From Nitratifractor sp. (lineage in GTDB: Bacteria > Campylobacterota > Campylobacteria > Campylobacterales > Sulfurovaceae), in assembly GCA_015488535.1 (NCBI GenBank), contig WFNP01000030.1, positions 1 to 64,000 on the forward strand: 64,000 bases of DNA, in the 5' to 3' direction. This document shows, one piece after another, positions 38,514-48,026 of this stretch. The translations under genes and the position numbers were made by a program. Positions within the stretch are counted from its first letter, which is position 1. Every line of letters starts with the position of its first letter. The notes under the pieces were generated by a model. It did no database searches. It was not told the DNA's origin and saw only the letters and a program-made list of their open reading frames with translations.

Positions 38514-40646
38514 ATGCTAAAAAGAGTATTGGTATTGGCTGTATTTATATTTGATATAGCCTATGCACAGGTAGCTGACAGCACAAATGTAAGCAAACTA
38601 TATATTGCTACATTTAACAGAGCTCCAGATAGTGCGGGATTGGATTACTGGGTTAATAGTGGTTTGAGTCTTGAAGAGATAGCACAGAGTTTTTTTGACC
38701 AAAAAGAGACTCAGCAAAAATATCCCAAATCACAAAATATAGATGAGTTTATCAATACTGTATATTCCAATGTTTTGGGTAGGACTCCTGATAGTGCAGG
38801 ATTGAAATATTGGGCAGATGAATTAAACAGTAACCATATTTCACGCTCTTCATTTATTTTGGCAATTACAAATGGTGCTATCGGAAAAGATGCCATGTTG
38901 CTCAACAATAAAACAGAAGTCGCTCTGGCATTTGCAAAATCAGGTAGTAATGATATAGAAAAAGCCAAAGAGATACTCAAAGATGTAACTGCAGATATAA
39001 GCAGTGTTACAGATGTATTGCAAAAAGAGAATCTTACTCAATATGCTGACTCAGATTCTATGGTGGCACTGCCTGATAAGCTGTTTGTAAAAGGGTGGAA
39101 GAGTTATCTCTCTATGGGAACAGTTACAGATGATGCTCCTTCTCAGATAGATTTGATAGCAAACAGTGGCATAGATGCCATATTTAAATATGTAGGCAAC
39201 GGTATGGGAGAGAGAGGCGATGTCATAGAGCCGGAATTTGTTATGAAAACGATAGTGTTGGCAAGGGAGGCTCAAAAACATACAGGCAAAAATGTAATGC
39301 CTGTAATGGTGGTATATACAGCCAATGCCAGTGGTGGCGGTCTGGGTGAAGATGATATACTAAATTATGATAATTTGGTAAAACACTTCAGAAGTCTGAT
39401 TCGTATATCATCTACAATGCAGTTGCAAAAAGATAGTGAACACAGTTATCCGGCTTCTGTGATACTCAATCCGGATTTGATGGGCAGTTGGGAAATATCT
39501 ACTCTGTATGGAGGCTTTTATGATGTATATTGTGGGGACACAGATGATACAAGTTGCAACAATCCAAAGCATATAGATATTAAAAAAGCTCTGAATGAGG
39601 CTATAGATTTGGAAAAGGATTATAAATACGGTTTTAATGATGGAGATTTAAAATCAGTATATGATTTGGATAGTCTCAAATCAGAAATTGCAGACAATAT
39701 CAGTGATGATATATTTGGCTGGGTAGATGCCCAAAACTTCATCATCAAAAAATTTGCACCGGATGTCTCTTTTGGCTGGGTATTTAATCTTTGGAGTTCA
39801 GGCACCTCATTATGGGTGCATGATGAATATCCCTCAGGAGATGAACCGGCTCAAAATGTCGTTGAATTTATTAACAATATAGGACTTTATAATGGTAATT
39901 ACAGACCGGATTTTATAGTATTTGATAAATATGAAAGAGATGGATTCTCACCGGCAGGTAGAGGATATTATGCCTTTGGCTCAAAAGAGTGGAAAAATTA
40001 TCTATATTATGTCAAATCTATTACAGATACTATAGATACTCCGGCAATGCTTTGGCAAATACCAGGTGGGCATATGCCGACAAAAAATGAAGATGTATCG
40101 TTTGATTATATAAATCACTCAGCAAGTGGTGGGGATTTTTTCATGGGTGATGAAAATATCGGCACCAATATAGATAATATCAGAGATGATATTCTCAATA
40201 TTGCCCTAAATCCCGATGTATATAACGGTGCTTCAAATGTGAAAGAGCTTTTAGAGCAGGATAGTGATTATGACTGGAGTAAATCACAGATACAAAGAGC
40301 AGTAAACTCCAATGTATTTGCTATCCTTTGGGGTGGAGGAGAGACTACAGGTGTAATACCTATATCTACCTGTATGAATGGTGGATATGAATGGTTGGCA
40401 CAAAAAGTGGCAAAATATGAAAATTCTTCTACATCAAAAAGTATAAATACCCGCTCATTGGAGTTGGATAGAAGCAATTTGTCTGACAATAAAACTTATA
40501 CAGCAGGTAAAAGTGTAGTAGTAGGCTTGGACAACAGGATATACAAATGTAAACCATTCCCTAAAGGACAATGGTGTAAAATCCCAGCTTATGCTCCGGG
40601 TGGAAAGAGTGGTATATGGAAAGATGCCTGGGATGTAGTGAAGTAG
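38514..40646 (+). CDS. Secreted DUF4214 protein with large glycoside-hydrolase-like region and C-terminal carbohydrate-binding-like module
   Basis: Signal peptide; LYIATFNRAPDSAGLDYW and VYSNVLGRTPDSAGLKYW; C-terminal KTYTAGKSVVVGLDNRIYKCKPFPKGQWCKIPAYAPGGKSGIWKDAWDVV resembles CBM5/12-type modules. Confidence 0.65.
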   Translation: MLKRVLVLAVFIFDIAYAQVADSTNVSKLYIATFNRAPDSAGLDYWVNSGLSLEEIAQSFFDQKETQQKYPKSQNIDEFINTVYSNVLGRTPDSAGLKYWADELNSNHISRSSFILAITNGAIGKDAMLLNNKTEVALAFAKSGSNDIEKAKEILKDVTADISSVTDVLQKENLTQYADSDSMVALPDKLFVKGWKSYLSMGTVTDDAPSQIDLIANSGIDAIFKYVGNGMGERGDVIEPEFVMKTIVLAREAQKHTGKNVMPVMVVYTANASGGGLGEDDILNYDNLVKHFRSLIRISSTMQLQKDSEHSYPASVILNPDLMGSWEISTLYGGFYDVYCGDTDDTSCNNPKHIDIKKALNEAIDLEKDYKYGFNDGDLKSVYDLDSLKSEIADNISDDIFGWVDAQNFIIKKFAPDVSFGWVFNLWSSGTSLWVHDEYPSGDEPAQNVVEFINNIGLYNGNYRPDFIVFDKYERDGFSPAGRGYYAFGSKEWKNYLYYVKSITDTIDTPAMLWQIPGGHMPTKNEDVSFDYINHSASGGDFFMGDENIGTNIDNIRDDILNIALNPDVYNGASNVKELLEQDSDYDWSKSQIQRAVNSNVFAILWGGGETTGVIPISTCMNGGYEWLAQKVAKYENSSTSKSINTRSLELDRSNLSDNKTYTAGKSVVVGLDNRIYKCKPFPKGQWCKIPAYAPGGKSGIWKDAWDVVK

Positions 40647-40669
40647 ATATTTAGAAAAAAATGCAGATG

Positions 40670-40696
40670 TTGAGGGGTTAAAATCATACCCCTCAA
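40670..40696. terminator. Convergent terminator hairpin TTGAGGGGT-N9-ACCCCTCAA
   Basis: Perfect 9-bp stem between convergent genes. Confidence 0.6.
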
Positions 40697-40704
40697 ACAG
40701 TATA

Positions 40705-41082
40705 TTAATTGTTTTGAGCCTCTTGCATTTGTCTTTCGATATCAGCTCTGACCTCATCCATATTCAACTCTTTGACCTGCTTAATCAAATCATCAAGACC
40801 CTCTTCAGGAATAAGACCAGGTTGCATAAATACTACGATACCTTCTCTCATAATAGCTACTGTAGGGATTGAACGGATTTGGAAATATCCTGCCAACTCC
40901 TGCTCCTCTTCTGTATTGATTTTACCAAACAGAATATCGGGATATTTCTCTGCTGTTTTTTCAAAAATAGGAGCAAACTGTTTACATGGTCCACACCATG
41001 ATGCCCAAAAATCCAATACTGCTATCTCACTGGAGTTTACCTTCTCTTCGAAATTGTCCTTTGTTAATTGCTCTAAAGCCAT
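40705..41082 (-). CDS. trxA: Thioredoxin-family protein
   Basis: AVLDFWASWCGPCKQFAPIFEKTAEKYPDILFGKINTEEEQELAGYFQIRSIPTV. Confidence 0.93.
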   Translation of the reverse strand: MALEQLTKDNFEEKVNSSEIAVLDFWASWCGPCKQFAPIFEKTAEKYPDILFGKINTEEEQELAGYFQIRSIPTVAIMREGIVVFMQPGLIPEEGLDDLIKQVKELNMDEVRADIERQMQEAQNN

Positions 41083-41168
41083 AAAAAACCTTTGTATAAA
41101 ATAATTCTCGATTCAACTATATGTTTGAAATCGGATACGATATTATGACATAATATTTATTATATCAA

Positions 41169-42599
41169 TCATTTATTATTGGATATCTCTTTTGTTGTTC
41201 TAGCACCAAGCTCTTTTAGCTTTTGACATTGGGATATCAGATTTTCCCGTCCGTCTCCTATCTTGCGAACGGTAGTATCGAGTGAAGATTTGAGAGTATC
41301 TATCTGTCTGCTGATTTTTTGCATATCTTCCAAAAGAGTGGCAAATTTGTCATACAGTTTACCTGCCTGTTTGGCTATCTCTACAGCATTTTGGTTTTGT
41401 CTTACTACTCTCCAACTCTGCTCTATGGCTCTAAGAGCTGTAAGCAGTGAGGAGGGAGTCACAAGCACAATATTGTTTTTGTAAGCTGTTTCATAAATAC
41501 TCTTGTCTGTCTCTTGAGCTAAACTCAATGCCCCCTCCACCGGTATAAACATCAGTACCAAATCAAGATTGTTTATACCGTTTAAAGCTCCATAATCTTT
41601 TTTGGATAGTTTTTTGATATGCTCTTTGATGGCATTTGTATGTCTTATGGCATATTGTTTTTTTTCGTCTGTATCATTGCTGTTTATGTATGATATATAA
41701 TCACGCAGAGATGTTTTGGCATCTATTATAATATCTCTGTTGGCAGGCAAGTGGACTATGACATCAGGACGAAATTTCTGTTTGGAGTCACTATAGAGTG
41801 TAACTTCTCTATCATACTCTATACCTTTTTTCAGACCAGAAATCTCCAATACTTTTTCCAGCACCATCTCCCCCCAGATACCCTGAGTTTTGCTGTTGCC
41901 TTCGAGGGCATTACTCAATCTTGATGCTTCTTGTGAAAGTTTGTCATTGAGTTCTTTGATATGTCCGAGTTCATTTTTGAGTGATGATATCTCTTTTGTC
42001 TCTTCTGTATGGATATGCTCAACTCTTTGCCTGAATGATTCTACCTCCTGTCTGAATGGCTCTACGATACTTTGGACTCTTTCTTGTGAAATTTCTGCAT
42101 ACTGTTTACTGTTTTCTATCAATACACTTGAGGCAATCTGTTTAAATTCACCTCTGATACTCTCATGATACTGTTTTAGCTCCTGTAATCTCTCGGCACA
42201 TACTCTGCGCTCTTCACTCAACTGTGCCGAGAGTGTGCCTATGGTGCGTTGTAGTTTACTGTTTTTATCCAGGTATTGTTCGAGTTTTACTTCTAAATGG
42301 CTTTTGTCATTTAGTATTTCATCAATTCTTTCTACTTTTGTTTCGAGTGTGGCATTTATTATTCTATAGTTTTCCAACTCCTCTTTGAGTATAGATATAT
42401 CTTTATTGGATTCATCTAAATTGTATTGCAGTTCAGATTGTATATTTTGATACTTTTTTATTGTAGATTCGATACTCTTTTTGTGTATCATATAAAAAAT
42501 AAATGATAGAAGCAGGGTATAAATAATGATAAGAATAATACTCTGCCATATTGTATCTGAGGGGAGAGTCAAAAGACTCTCATAAAATTTATCAAACAC
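41169..42599 (-). CDS. rmuC: DNA recombination protein RmuC
   Basis: N-terminal TM, long coiled coil, then GIWGEMVLEKVLEISGLKKGIEYDREV, RPDVIVHLPANRDIIIDAKTSLRDYISY, VTPSSLLTALRAIEQSWR. Confidence 0.93.
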   Translation of the reverse strand: MFDKFYESLLTLPSDTIWQSIILIIIYTLLLSFIFYMIHKKSIESTIKKYQNIQSELQYNLDESNKDISILKEELENYRIINATLETKVERIDEILNDKSHLEVKLEQYLDKNSKLQRTIGTLSAQLSEERRVCAERLQELKQYHESIRGEFKQIASSVLIENSKQYAEISQERVQSIVEPFRQEVESFRQRVEHIHTEETKEISSLKNELGHIKELNDKLSQEASRLSNALEGNSKTQGIWGEMVLEKVLEISGLKKGIEYDREVTLYSDSKQKFRPDVIVHLPANRDIIIDAKTSLRDYISYINSNDTDEKKQYAIRHTNAIKEHIKKLSKKDYGALNGINNLDLVLMFIPVEGALSLAQETDKSIYETAYKNNIVLVTPSSLLTALRAIEQSWRVVRQNQNAVEIAKQAGKLYDKFATLLEDMQKISRQIDTLKSSLDTTVRKIGDGRENLISQCQKLKELGARTTKEISNNK

Positions 42600-43348
42600 T
42601 ATGCCTTGCCGTCTTCACTTTCATTTTCATCTTTGGAAGATATATCTTTATCTTCACTCTTTTTAGGCTCTTTGAGAGGAGCTTCTTCTTTGATATCTAA
42701 AAAAAACTTTTTCATAGCCACATATCCCAAATGTTTGCCTCCATCTATCTTGCAACAGTCAGGGTGTCTGAGGCTGAGTATCTCATACTCTTTGACACAT
42801 TTTGGAATAGACTCTTCATCTATTTTTCTACCATAAGCTGCATATATCATCAACTCTTTGTAGGGAGCTTTTATTTCCATAATATTATTACAACTCTCTT
42901 CTACAGTTTGTGCATCTACACCAAACTCTTCTGCTTCCATTATGCCATATATATTGCATATTGAATTAAAACCTTTTATTGTGCTTGGAGTATCAAAATA
43001 TATAATTTTTACAATCTTCTCAAGTGCCTGAGTCTCCATCTTTGGCAGTGCTTTACGCAAAGATAAGCCACCAAGACTATGCACAGCGATATATATCTCT
43101 TCATCTTTTGATGCCAGTGTGGCAATATCAGATACTATATCGTTTGTTACACTGTTTATATCTACACTGTTTTTATTTCCAAAGAGTTTGGATAGAAGTC
43201 CTTTTTTTGTCTCTGATTCTGTGGTATGTGTAGTAAATTTGTGTGAAAACTCTCTCATATCGTTGTCTTCTGACAAAACTCTGATTACATCACCCCAGAT
43301 TTTTTCTGCACTGTATGCACCATGTATGAAATATATTGTTTTTCCCAT
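42599..43348 (-). CDS. Alpha/beta hydrolase (lipase-like)
   Basis: YFIHGAYSAEKIWGDVI; nucleophile elbow IAVHSLGGLSLRKAL. Confidence 0.75.
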   Translation of the reverse strand: MGKTIYFIHGAYSAEKIWGDVIRVLSEDNDMREFSHKFTTHTTESETKKGLLSKLFGNKNSVDINSVTNDIVSDIATLASKDEEIYIAVHSLGGLSLRKALPKMETQALEKIVKIIYFDTPSTIKGFNSICNIYGIMEAEEFGVDAQTVEESCNNIMEIKAPYKELMIYAAYGRKIDEESIPKCVKEYEILSLRHPDCCKIDGGKHLGYVAMKKFFLDIKEEAPLKEPKKSEDKDISSKDENESEDGKA

Positions 43349-43357
43349 TTGTCCCTC

Positions 43358-43741
43358 TTATATACCGTATAGTTTTTTAAACAGTGCCATACCTGCAACT
43401 GTGGCAGTTATACACAAAGTAGCATTTAGCAGTATATTCAATCCTGCTTTTACAAAAAAACCTGATTGCATCATCACGACAGTTTCTAAAGAAAAGGTTG
43501 AAAATGTCGTCAAAGCACCCAAAAAGCCTGTAATCAAAATTGCTTTTTGGGTAGGTGATACTGTCTGCTCAAAAAACAGAAAAAGATATCCTATGATAAA
43601 ACTGCCCAGTATATTGACTGCCAGTGTTCCATAAGGGAATGACGGACCTGTGAGCTTCTGCACAAAAGTAGCTATAACAAATCTGCTTATAGCACCCAAA
43701 AAACCACCTGCTCCTACTGCCAGTATGATACCAGGTGTCAT
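43358..43741 (-). CDS. crcB: CrcB/Fluc fluoride channel
   Basis: GGFLGAISRFVIA, PYGTLAVNILGSFIIGYL, GFLGALTTFSTFSLETV. Confidence 0.95.
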   Translation of the reverse strand: MTPGIILAVGAGGFLGAISRFVIATFVQKLTGPSFPYGTLAVNILGSFIIGYLFLFFEQTVSPTQKAILITGFLGALTTFSTFSLETVVMMQSGFFVKAGLNILLNATLCITATVAGMALFKKLYGI

Positions 43742-44088
43742 ATATCACCTCTTGAGATTTTTTTGTATCTCAATACATCTACATCACTCATTGTTACCAT
43801 GCCTTCACCTATCATATCATTACACTCATCTATAAATTTTATTATTTTATCTTCATCATCTATAATTTCCACGATTAGAGGAAGCTTTTGTGCCAGAGTC
43901 CATATATCACTGCTATGTACTTGTGTATGTATTCCCATACCGGCAACTGCTTTCAAGACTGTAGCACCTGCCAATCCGGACTCTTTGGCTTTTTGTAGTA
44001 ATTTTTGCCATAGAGGCTCACCCTCATAGCTATCGGTATTATCCACATATATTCTTATCAATTTCTTTTTACCAAGATATCGTTTCAT
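43738..44088 (-). CDS. DUF190 family protein
   Basis: LIRIYVDNTDSYEGEPLWQKLLQKAKESGLAGATVLKAVAGMGIHTQVHSSDIWTLAQKLPLIVEIIDDEDKI; overlaps crcB. Confidence 0.93.
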   Translation of the reverse strand: MKRYLGKKKLIRIYVDNTDSYEGEPLWQKLLQKAKESGLAGATVLKAVAGMGIHTQVHSSDIWTLAQKLPLIVEIIDDEDKIIKFIDECNDMIGEGMVTMSDVDVLRYKKISRGDI

Positions 44089-44175
44089 AATTTCTCCATT
44101 AAGATTTTATAAAAATGTATTATAACTCAACTTGCTTTCTGTATCGGTTATTGTTTGCAACTTTTAACTATACGC

Positions 44176-44181
44176 TATAAT
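44176..44181 (+). promoter_or_regulatory. Putative -10 element upstream of purU
   Basis: ttttaactatacgcTATAATttcg, 33 nt upstream of the ATG. Confidence 0.4.
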
Positions 44182-44214
44182 TTCGTAATAAAACACACTA
44201 CAGGATATAACTAA

Positions 44215-45054
44215 ATGTATAGCAAAAGAGCGAGGGTTTTGATAGATTGTGATGACAGCAGGGGATTGGTATATCGCATATCAAAAGTATTTTATGATTA
44301 TGAGTTGAATATAGACAGCAACAGAGAGTTTGTCGATAAAGACAAGGGTAAATTTTTTATGCGTTCGGTTGTTACAGGAGAGTTTGATGCCAAAGCATTG
44401 CAAAAGAGTCTGATGGAGGCTCTGCCTGAAAATGCCGGTGTCAGAGTCGTAACTCCAAGAAAAAAGAAGATAGTAATAATGGTAACCAAAGAGTCTCATG
44501 CACTAGGAGACATACTGATACGACATGCTGATGGTGAGCTTGAAGCTGATATATCTGCTGTAATAGGCAACAGAGATGTGCTAAAAAGTCTGGTAGAGAG
44601 ATTTGATATTCCTTTTATATATATACCTGCTGACGGTATGGAGAGAGAAGAGCATGAGAGAGCTTTGATAAAAGAGTTGAACAATTATGAATTTGATTAT
44701 ATTATTTTAGCCAAATATATGAGAATACTTACACCTCTTTTTGTCTCTGAATACAGAAACAGGATTATCAATATCCACCACTCGTTTTTACCTGCATTTG
44801 TAGGAGCCAATCCATACAAACAGGCATATGAAAGAGGAGTCAAAATTATAGGAGCTACAGCACACTTTGTGACAGATGATCTTGATGAGGGTCCAATTAT
44901 TGCTCAGGATGTGATACCTGTAAATCACAGATTTGACTGGAGAGATATGCAAAGAGCCGGCAGAGATGTGGAAAAAGTAGTGCTTTCAAGAGCTATGAAT
45001 CTGGTACTCAATGACAGAGTATTTATCCATGATAACAAAACGATAGTATTTTAA
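44215..45054 (+). CDS. purU: Formyltetrahydrofolate deformylase
   Basis: ACT-like N-terminus (DCDDSRGLVYRISKVFYDYELNI); INIHHSFLPAFVGANPYKQAYERGVKIIGATAHFVTDDLDEGPIIAQDV. Confidence 0.96.
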   Translation: MYSKRARVLIDCDDSRGLVYRISKVFYDYELNIDSNREFVDKDKGKFFMRSVVTGEFDAKALQKSLMEALPENAGVRVVTPRKKKIVIMVTKESHALGDILIRHADGELEADISAVIGNRDVLKSLVERFDIPFIYIPADGMEREEHERALIKELNNYEFDYIILAKYMRILTPLFVSEYRNRIINIHHSFLPAFVGANPYKQAYERGVKIIGATAHFVTDDLDEGPIIAQDVIPVNHRFDWRDMQRAGRDVEKVVLSRAMNLVLNDRVFIHDNKTIVF

Positions 45055-45055
45055 T

Positions 45056-45526
45056 ATGCTAAATATTGTATTGGTAGAGCCACAAATTCCGCCCAATACG
45101 GGAAATATCGGAAGGCTGTGTGTAAATATAGGTGCCACTCTTCATCTAATCAAACCTTTGGGATTTGATATATCCGAAAAAGCTCTCAGAAGAGCAGGAT
45201 TGGATTACTGGAAAAAATTGGATTTGATTGTATGGGAGTCTATAGATGAGTTTATATCAGCAAGAAAAGAGAGTGACAGATTACATTTGATGACTACCAA
45301 AGCATCAAAAGTATTTTGGGAAGCAGAGTTTGATAAGGGCGATTATATTCTGTTTGGGGCTGAGACCAAAGGGTTGCCAAAATCACTTTTGGACAGATAC
45401 AGCAGTGAGTGTTTGAAAATACCTATGTCCAAAGAGGGGCGAAGCCTCAATCTGTCAGTAAGTGTGGGAATAGTAGCATACGAAGCTCTACGGCAGATAC
45501 AAATCAATACAGGAGAACTGTTTTGA
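45056..45526 (+). CDS. trmL: tRNA (cytidine(34)-2'-O)-methyltransferase TrmL
   Basis: NIVLVEPQIPPNTGNIGRLCVNIGATLHLIKPLGFDI; LFGAETKGLP; IPMSKEGRSLNLSVSVGIVAYEALRQ. Confidence 0.95.
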   Translation: MLNIVLVEPQIPPNTGNIGRLCVNIGATLHLIKPLGFDISEKALRRAGLDYWKKLDLIVWESIDEFISARKESDRLHLMTTKASKVFWEAEFDKGDYILFGAETKGLPKSLLDRYSSECLKIPMSKEGRSLNLSVSVGIVAYEALRQIQINTGELF

Positions 45527-45750
45527 AAATAGGTGATATTATATACATAATAGCCATTATTCTATTTGCATGGATAACCTTTGGTATCATCAGAGGAAAT
45601 TTTGAGAGAAAATTTGACAAAAACGGCAATAGAAAAGATTTGGATTCAGGAGTAGATATCGATTTTGATGATAATAAAACTCATGATACAAACAGTGACA
45701 ACAGCGGTGATAGTAGCAGTGACAGTGGAGGAGATGGCGGAGGAGATTAG
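45523..45750 (+). CDS. Small membrane protein with acidic Asp/Ser/Gly-rich tail (TTG start overlapping trmL stop)
   Basis: MKIGDIIYIIAIILFAWITFGIIRGNF... then NSDNSGDSSSDSGGDGGGD. Confidence 0.6.
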   Translation: MKIGDIIYIIAIILFAWITFGIIRGNFERKFDKNGNRKDLDSGVDIDFDDNKTHDTNSDNSGDSSSDSGGDGGGD

Positions 45751-45800
45751 TTTTTTGTTTATTTATTAACGAAAAGTGAATGAAAACAGCTTTTTTTTGG

Positions 45801-45806
45801 TATAAT
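45801..45806 (+). promoter_or_regulatory. Putative promoter: T-tract + TATAAT
   Basis: gcttttttttggTATAATtcccc, about 95 nt upstream of the ATG at 45899. Confidence 0.55.
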
Positions 45807-45898
45807 TCCCCTAAACAAGGCTTTATCTGCATAGATTTCTTGGTCTGTTGACCTATAGCAATATTAACATCTTCCAAAGTTGGAACAGGGGTTTCCTT

Positions 45899-47005
45899 AT
45901 GAAAAAATATTTTATAACAGGTGTATTGTTATGCTTTGTGGGTGTGAGTGCATCATATTCATCTGGTTTCAAAAGATATCCTGTCAAATCGGGTATGATT
46001 TTTTATGATATACATACAAACAGCACACTAAACGGCACAGATACCAACTCCAGTGGTATAGGCAGACTTGTGTTTGATAACTGGGGTTCGCAAGAGTTGA
46101 AAGAGGAGGATATCACAGAGCTTCAAAGAGGTGATTTCAACGAAAGCAAAGAGATTCACAGTATGAATAAATTTGATAACGGAACAGTATATACCGTAGA
46201 TTTCGATGATGATACCATCTATCAAACCAGAGACAGAGCTATGGATATCTCTATAGCCAAAGGTGATGATTTGTCAAATGAGACTCTTAAAATGCTCCAA
46301 GAGATGAAAGCTGTCAAAGTAGGGACAGACAGTGTAGCAGGATTTAAATGTGATGTATGGAAGGTAAAAGACCAGAAAATATGCCTCTACAAAGGTATTC
46401 CTCTCAAAATCACAATTGATCAGTCTGGATTTCACAGTGAGAAGATAGCACTACAGATATTACTTGAACAGCCGGTATCCAAAAGAGCTTTCAAATTACC
46501 TGATTTTCCTGTGATTGTAGATAATGAATATACATCAAATGAAGCAGCCGCAGTAAGAGCAGATGATTATATCTTGTCTATTGAAGATTTGAAAAAGAAG
46601 ATGAAGAGTATTGGAATCAGTGAAAATAATGATACCTTGACTCCAGAGCAGGAGAGAGCTGTAATAGATACATTGGGAGATAGATATCTAAAAAAGCAGA
46701 AAGAGTTTTTGCCAAAACTATTGGTGCGATTACAAAATGCAAAAGATTGTGTATCCAAAGCAGTGGATCCAAAGGAGGTCAAAAAATGTATAGAGCCTGT
46801 AAACAAGATAGCTGAAAAACTGGGTGACAGGACAGAGCATTTTGATTTGAACAATTTTAATGATAATAAAAAGGTATCTATAGTCCAATCTCTGGAAAAT
46901 GAGATAAACTATCTCAAAGTTACAGATGAGTGTGTAAAAAAATATAATAAAACTTCAGAAGTAATTATGTGTACCGAAGGTAATCTTGGTGGAGATGAGA
47001 AATAG
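45899..47005 (+). CDS. Secreted hypothetical protein
   Basis: Signal peptide MKKYFITGVLLCFVGVSASYSSG; long ORF with clear promoter. Confidence 0.7.
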   Translation: MKKYFITGVLLCFVGVSASYSSGFKRYPVKSGMIFYDIHTNSTLNGTDTNSSGIGRLVFDNWGSQELKEEDITELQRGDFNESKEIHSMNKFDNGTVYTVDFDDDTIYQTRDRAMDISIAKGDDLSNETLKMLQEMKAVKVGTDSVAGFKCDVWKVKDQKICLYKGIPLKITIDQSGFHSEKIALQILLEQPVSKRAFKLPDFPVIVDNEYTSNEAAAVRADDYILSIEDLKKKMKSIGISENNDTLTPEQERAVIDTLGDRYLKKQKEFLPKLLVRLQNAKDCVSKAVDPKEVKKCIEPVNKIAEKLGDRTEHFDLNNFNDNKKVSIVQSLENEINYLKVTDECVKKYNKTSEVIMCTEGNLGGDEK

Positions 47006-47009
47006 CTTA

Positions 47010-48026
47010 CTACTCCAAATCTCTTAACAGTTTTGCTACCCTCTCAGGGGGCATTGGATTAATTTTCATTCCGCTGCTTATCTCAAAACCCGCCAAATTA
47101 TACAGCCTTGGAGTAATTGTAAGAGCAAATCTCCAAATTTTTGCTATATCATCAAAATAATCCTCTGTAGCATAATTTTTTTGCATAGGCGGAGTATTGA
47201 AGATGATATTAAAATCAAATACTCCTATCTGAGCATACATAGATTTTATCACTTTTTGTATCAAATTGGCTAGTTCTTCTATATTATTATCCCCCAAATC
47301 TGATAGTGAGACAAAATTTCTATTTTTAGAAATAATTGATACCTCAAAAGCAAAAGATGAAGCAAACGGAGCTATAGCTATAAATGAATTACTCTCAAAT
47401 ATTACTCTTTCATTCATTTTTGATTCTTGATAAATCACCTTTTGATAGATACTAATTCCGTGCTTTTTATAATATCTGTAAGCATTATTCATCTTATATT
47501 GCAAATTTTTTGGCACTATTGGCAAAGCAATAATTTGAGAGTGAGGGTGGCTTTGGGTAGCTCCTGCACTTTTGCCTTGATTTTTGAATATAGCAAAATA
47601 TACCAATCTTATATCATTTCTCAAATCTGATAATCTGGCTTTTAGCGTAATTAGCCAATTTTTATACTCCTCAATACTCCACTCATCCATTCTAAGCAGA
47701 TGTCTTGGTGTATCTATGACTACCTCATGGGCTCCAAATCCTGCCCATCTCTCAAATGCTCCCAAATCTTCATTGACCCAATCTAGCTCTATCTGCACCG
47801 CTTTGTATAGATTTGGCACGACTCTAGTAAGCCAATTTCCATGGATGTCTTTTAGAGAAAATATCTCTTTGTTTGTCATATTTTCATGACCTTTGCAAAA
47901 TGGACAGTTTGAAGTATCTATCTCTTCTATACTGCAATCTGTTTTGAAGTTATCAGGTCGTCTGAGTCTTTTTGGGGCAATAATAGTATATTCATCATTG
48001 ATTAAATCATATCTAATTTCAGACAT
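47010..48026 (-). CDS. galT: Galactose-1-phosphate uridylyltransferase family (GalT/HIT superfamily)
   Basis: CPFCKGHENMT; SAGATQSHPHSQIIALPIVP; EVSIISK. Confidence 0.85.
   Translation of the reverse strand: MSEIRYDLINDEYTIIAPKRLRRPDNFKTDCSIEEIDTSNCPFCKGHENMTNKEIFSLKDIHGNWLTRVVPNLYKAVQIELDWVNEDLGAFERWAGFGAHEVVIDTPRHLLRMDEWSIEEYKNWLITLKARLSDLRNDIRLVYFAIFKNQGKSAGATQSHPHSQIIALPIVPKNLQYKMNNAYRYYKKHGISIYQKVIYQESKMNERVIFESNSFIAIAPFASSFAFEVSIISKNRNFVSLSDLGDNNIEELANLIQKVIKSMYAQIGVFDFNIIFNTPPMQKNYATEDYFDDIAKIWRFALTITPRLYNLAGFEISSGMKINPMPPERVAKLLRDLE

Noticed and set aside
43119-43634. 171-aa plus-strand ORF spanning the hydrolase and crcB genes
   Set aside because: Antisense to crcB and the alpha/beta hydrolase; low-complexity Ser/Ile-rich translation typical of shadow ORFs.
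44089-44214. Possible fluoride riboswitch upstream of DUF190-crcB
   Set aside because: No recognisable conserved core seen on the minus strand.
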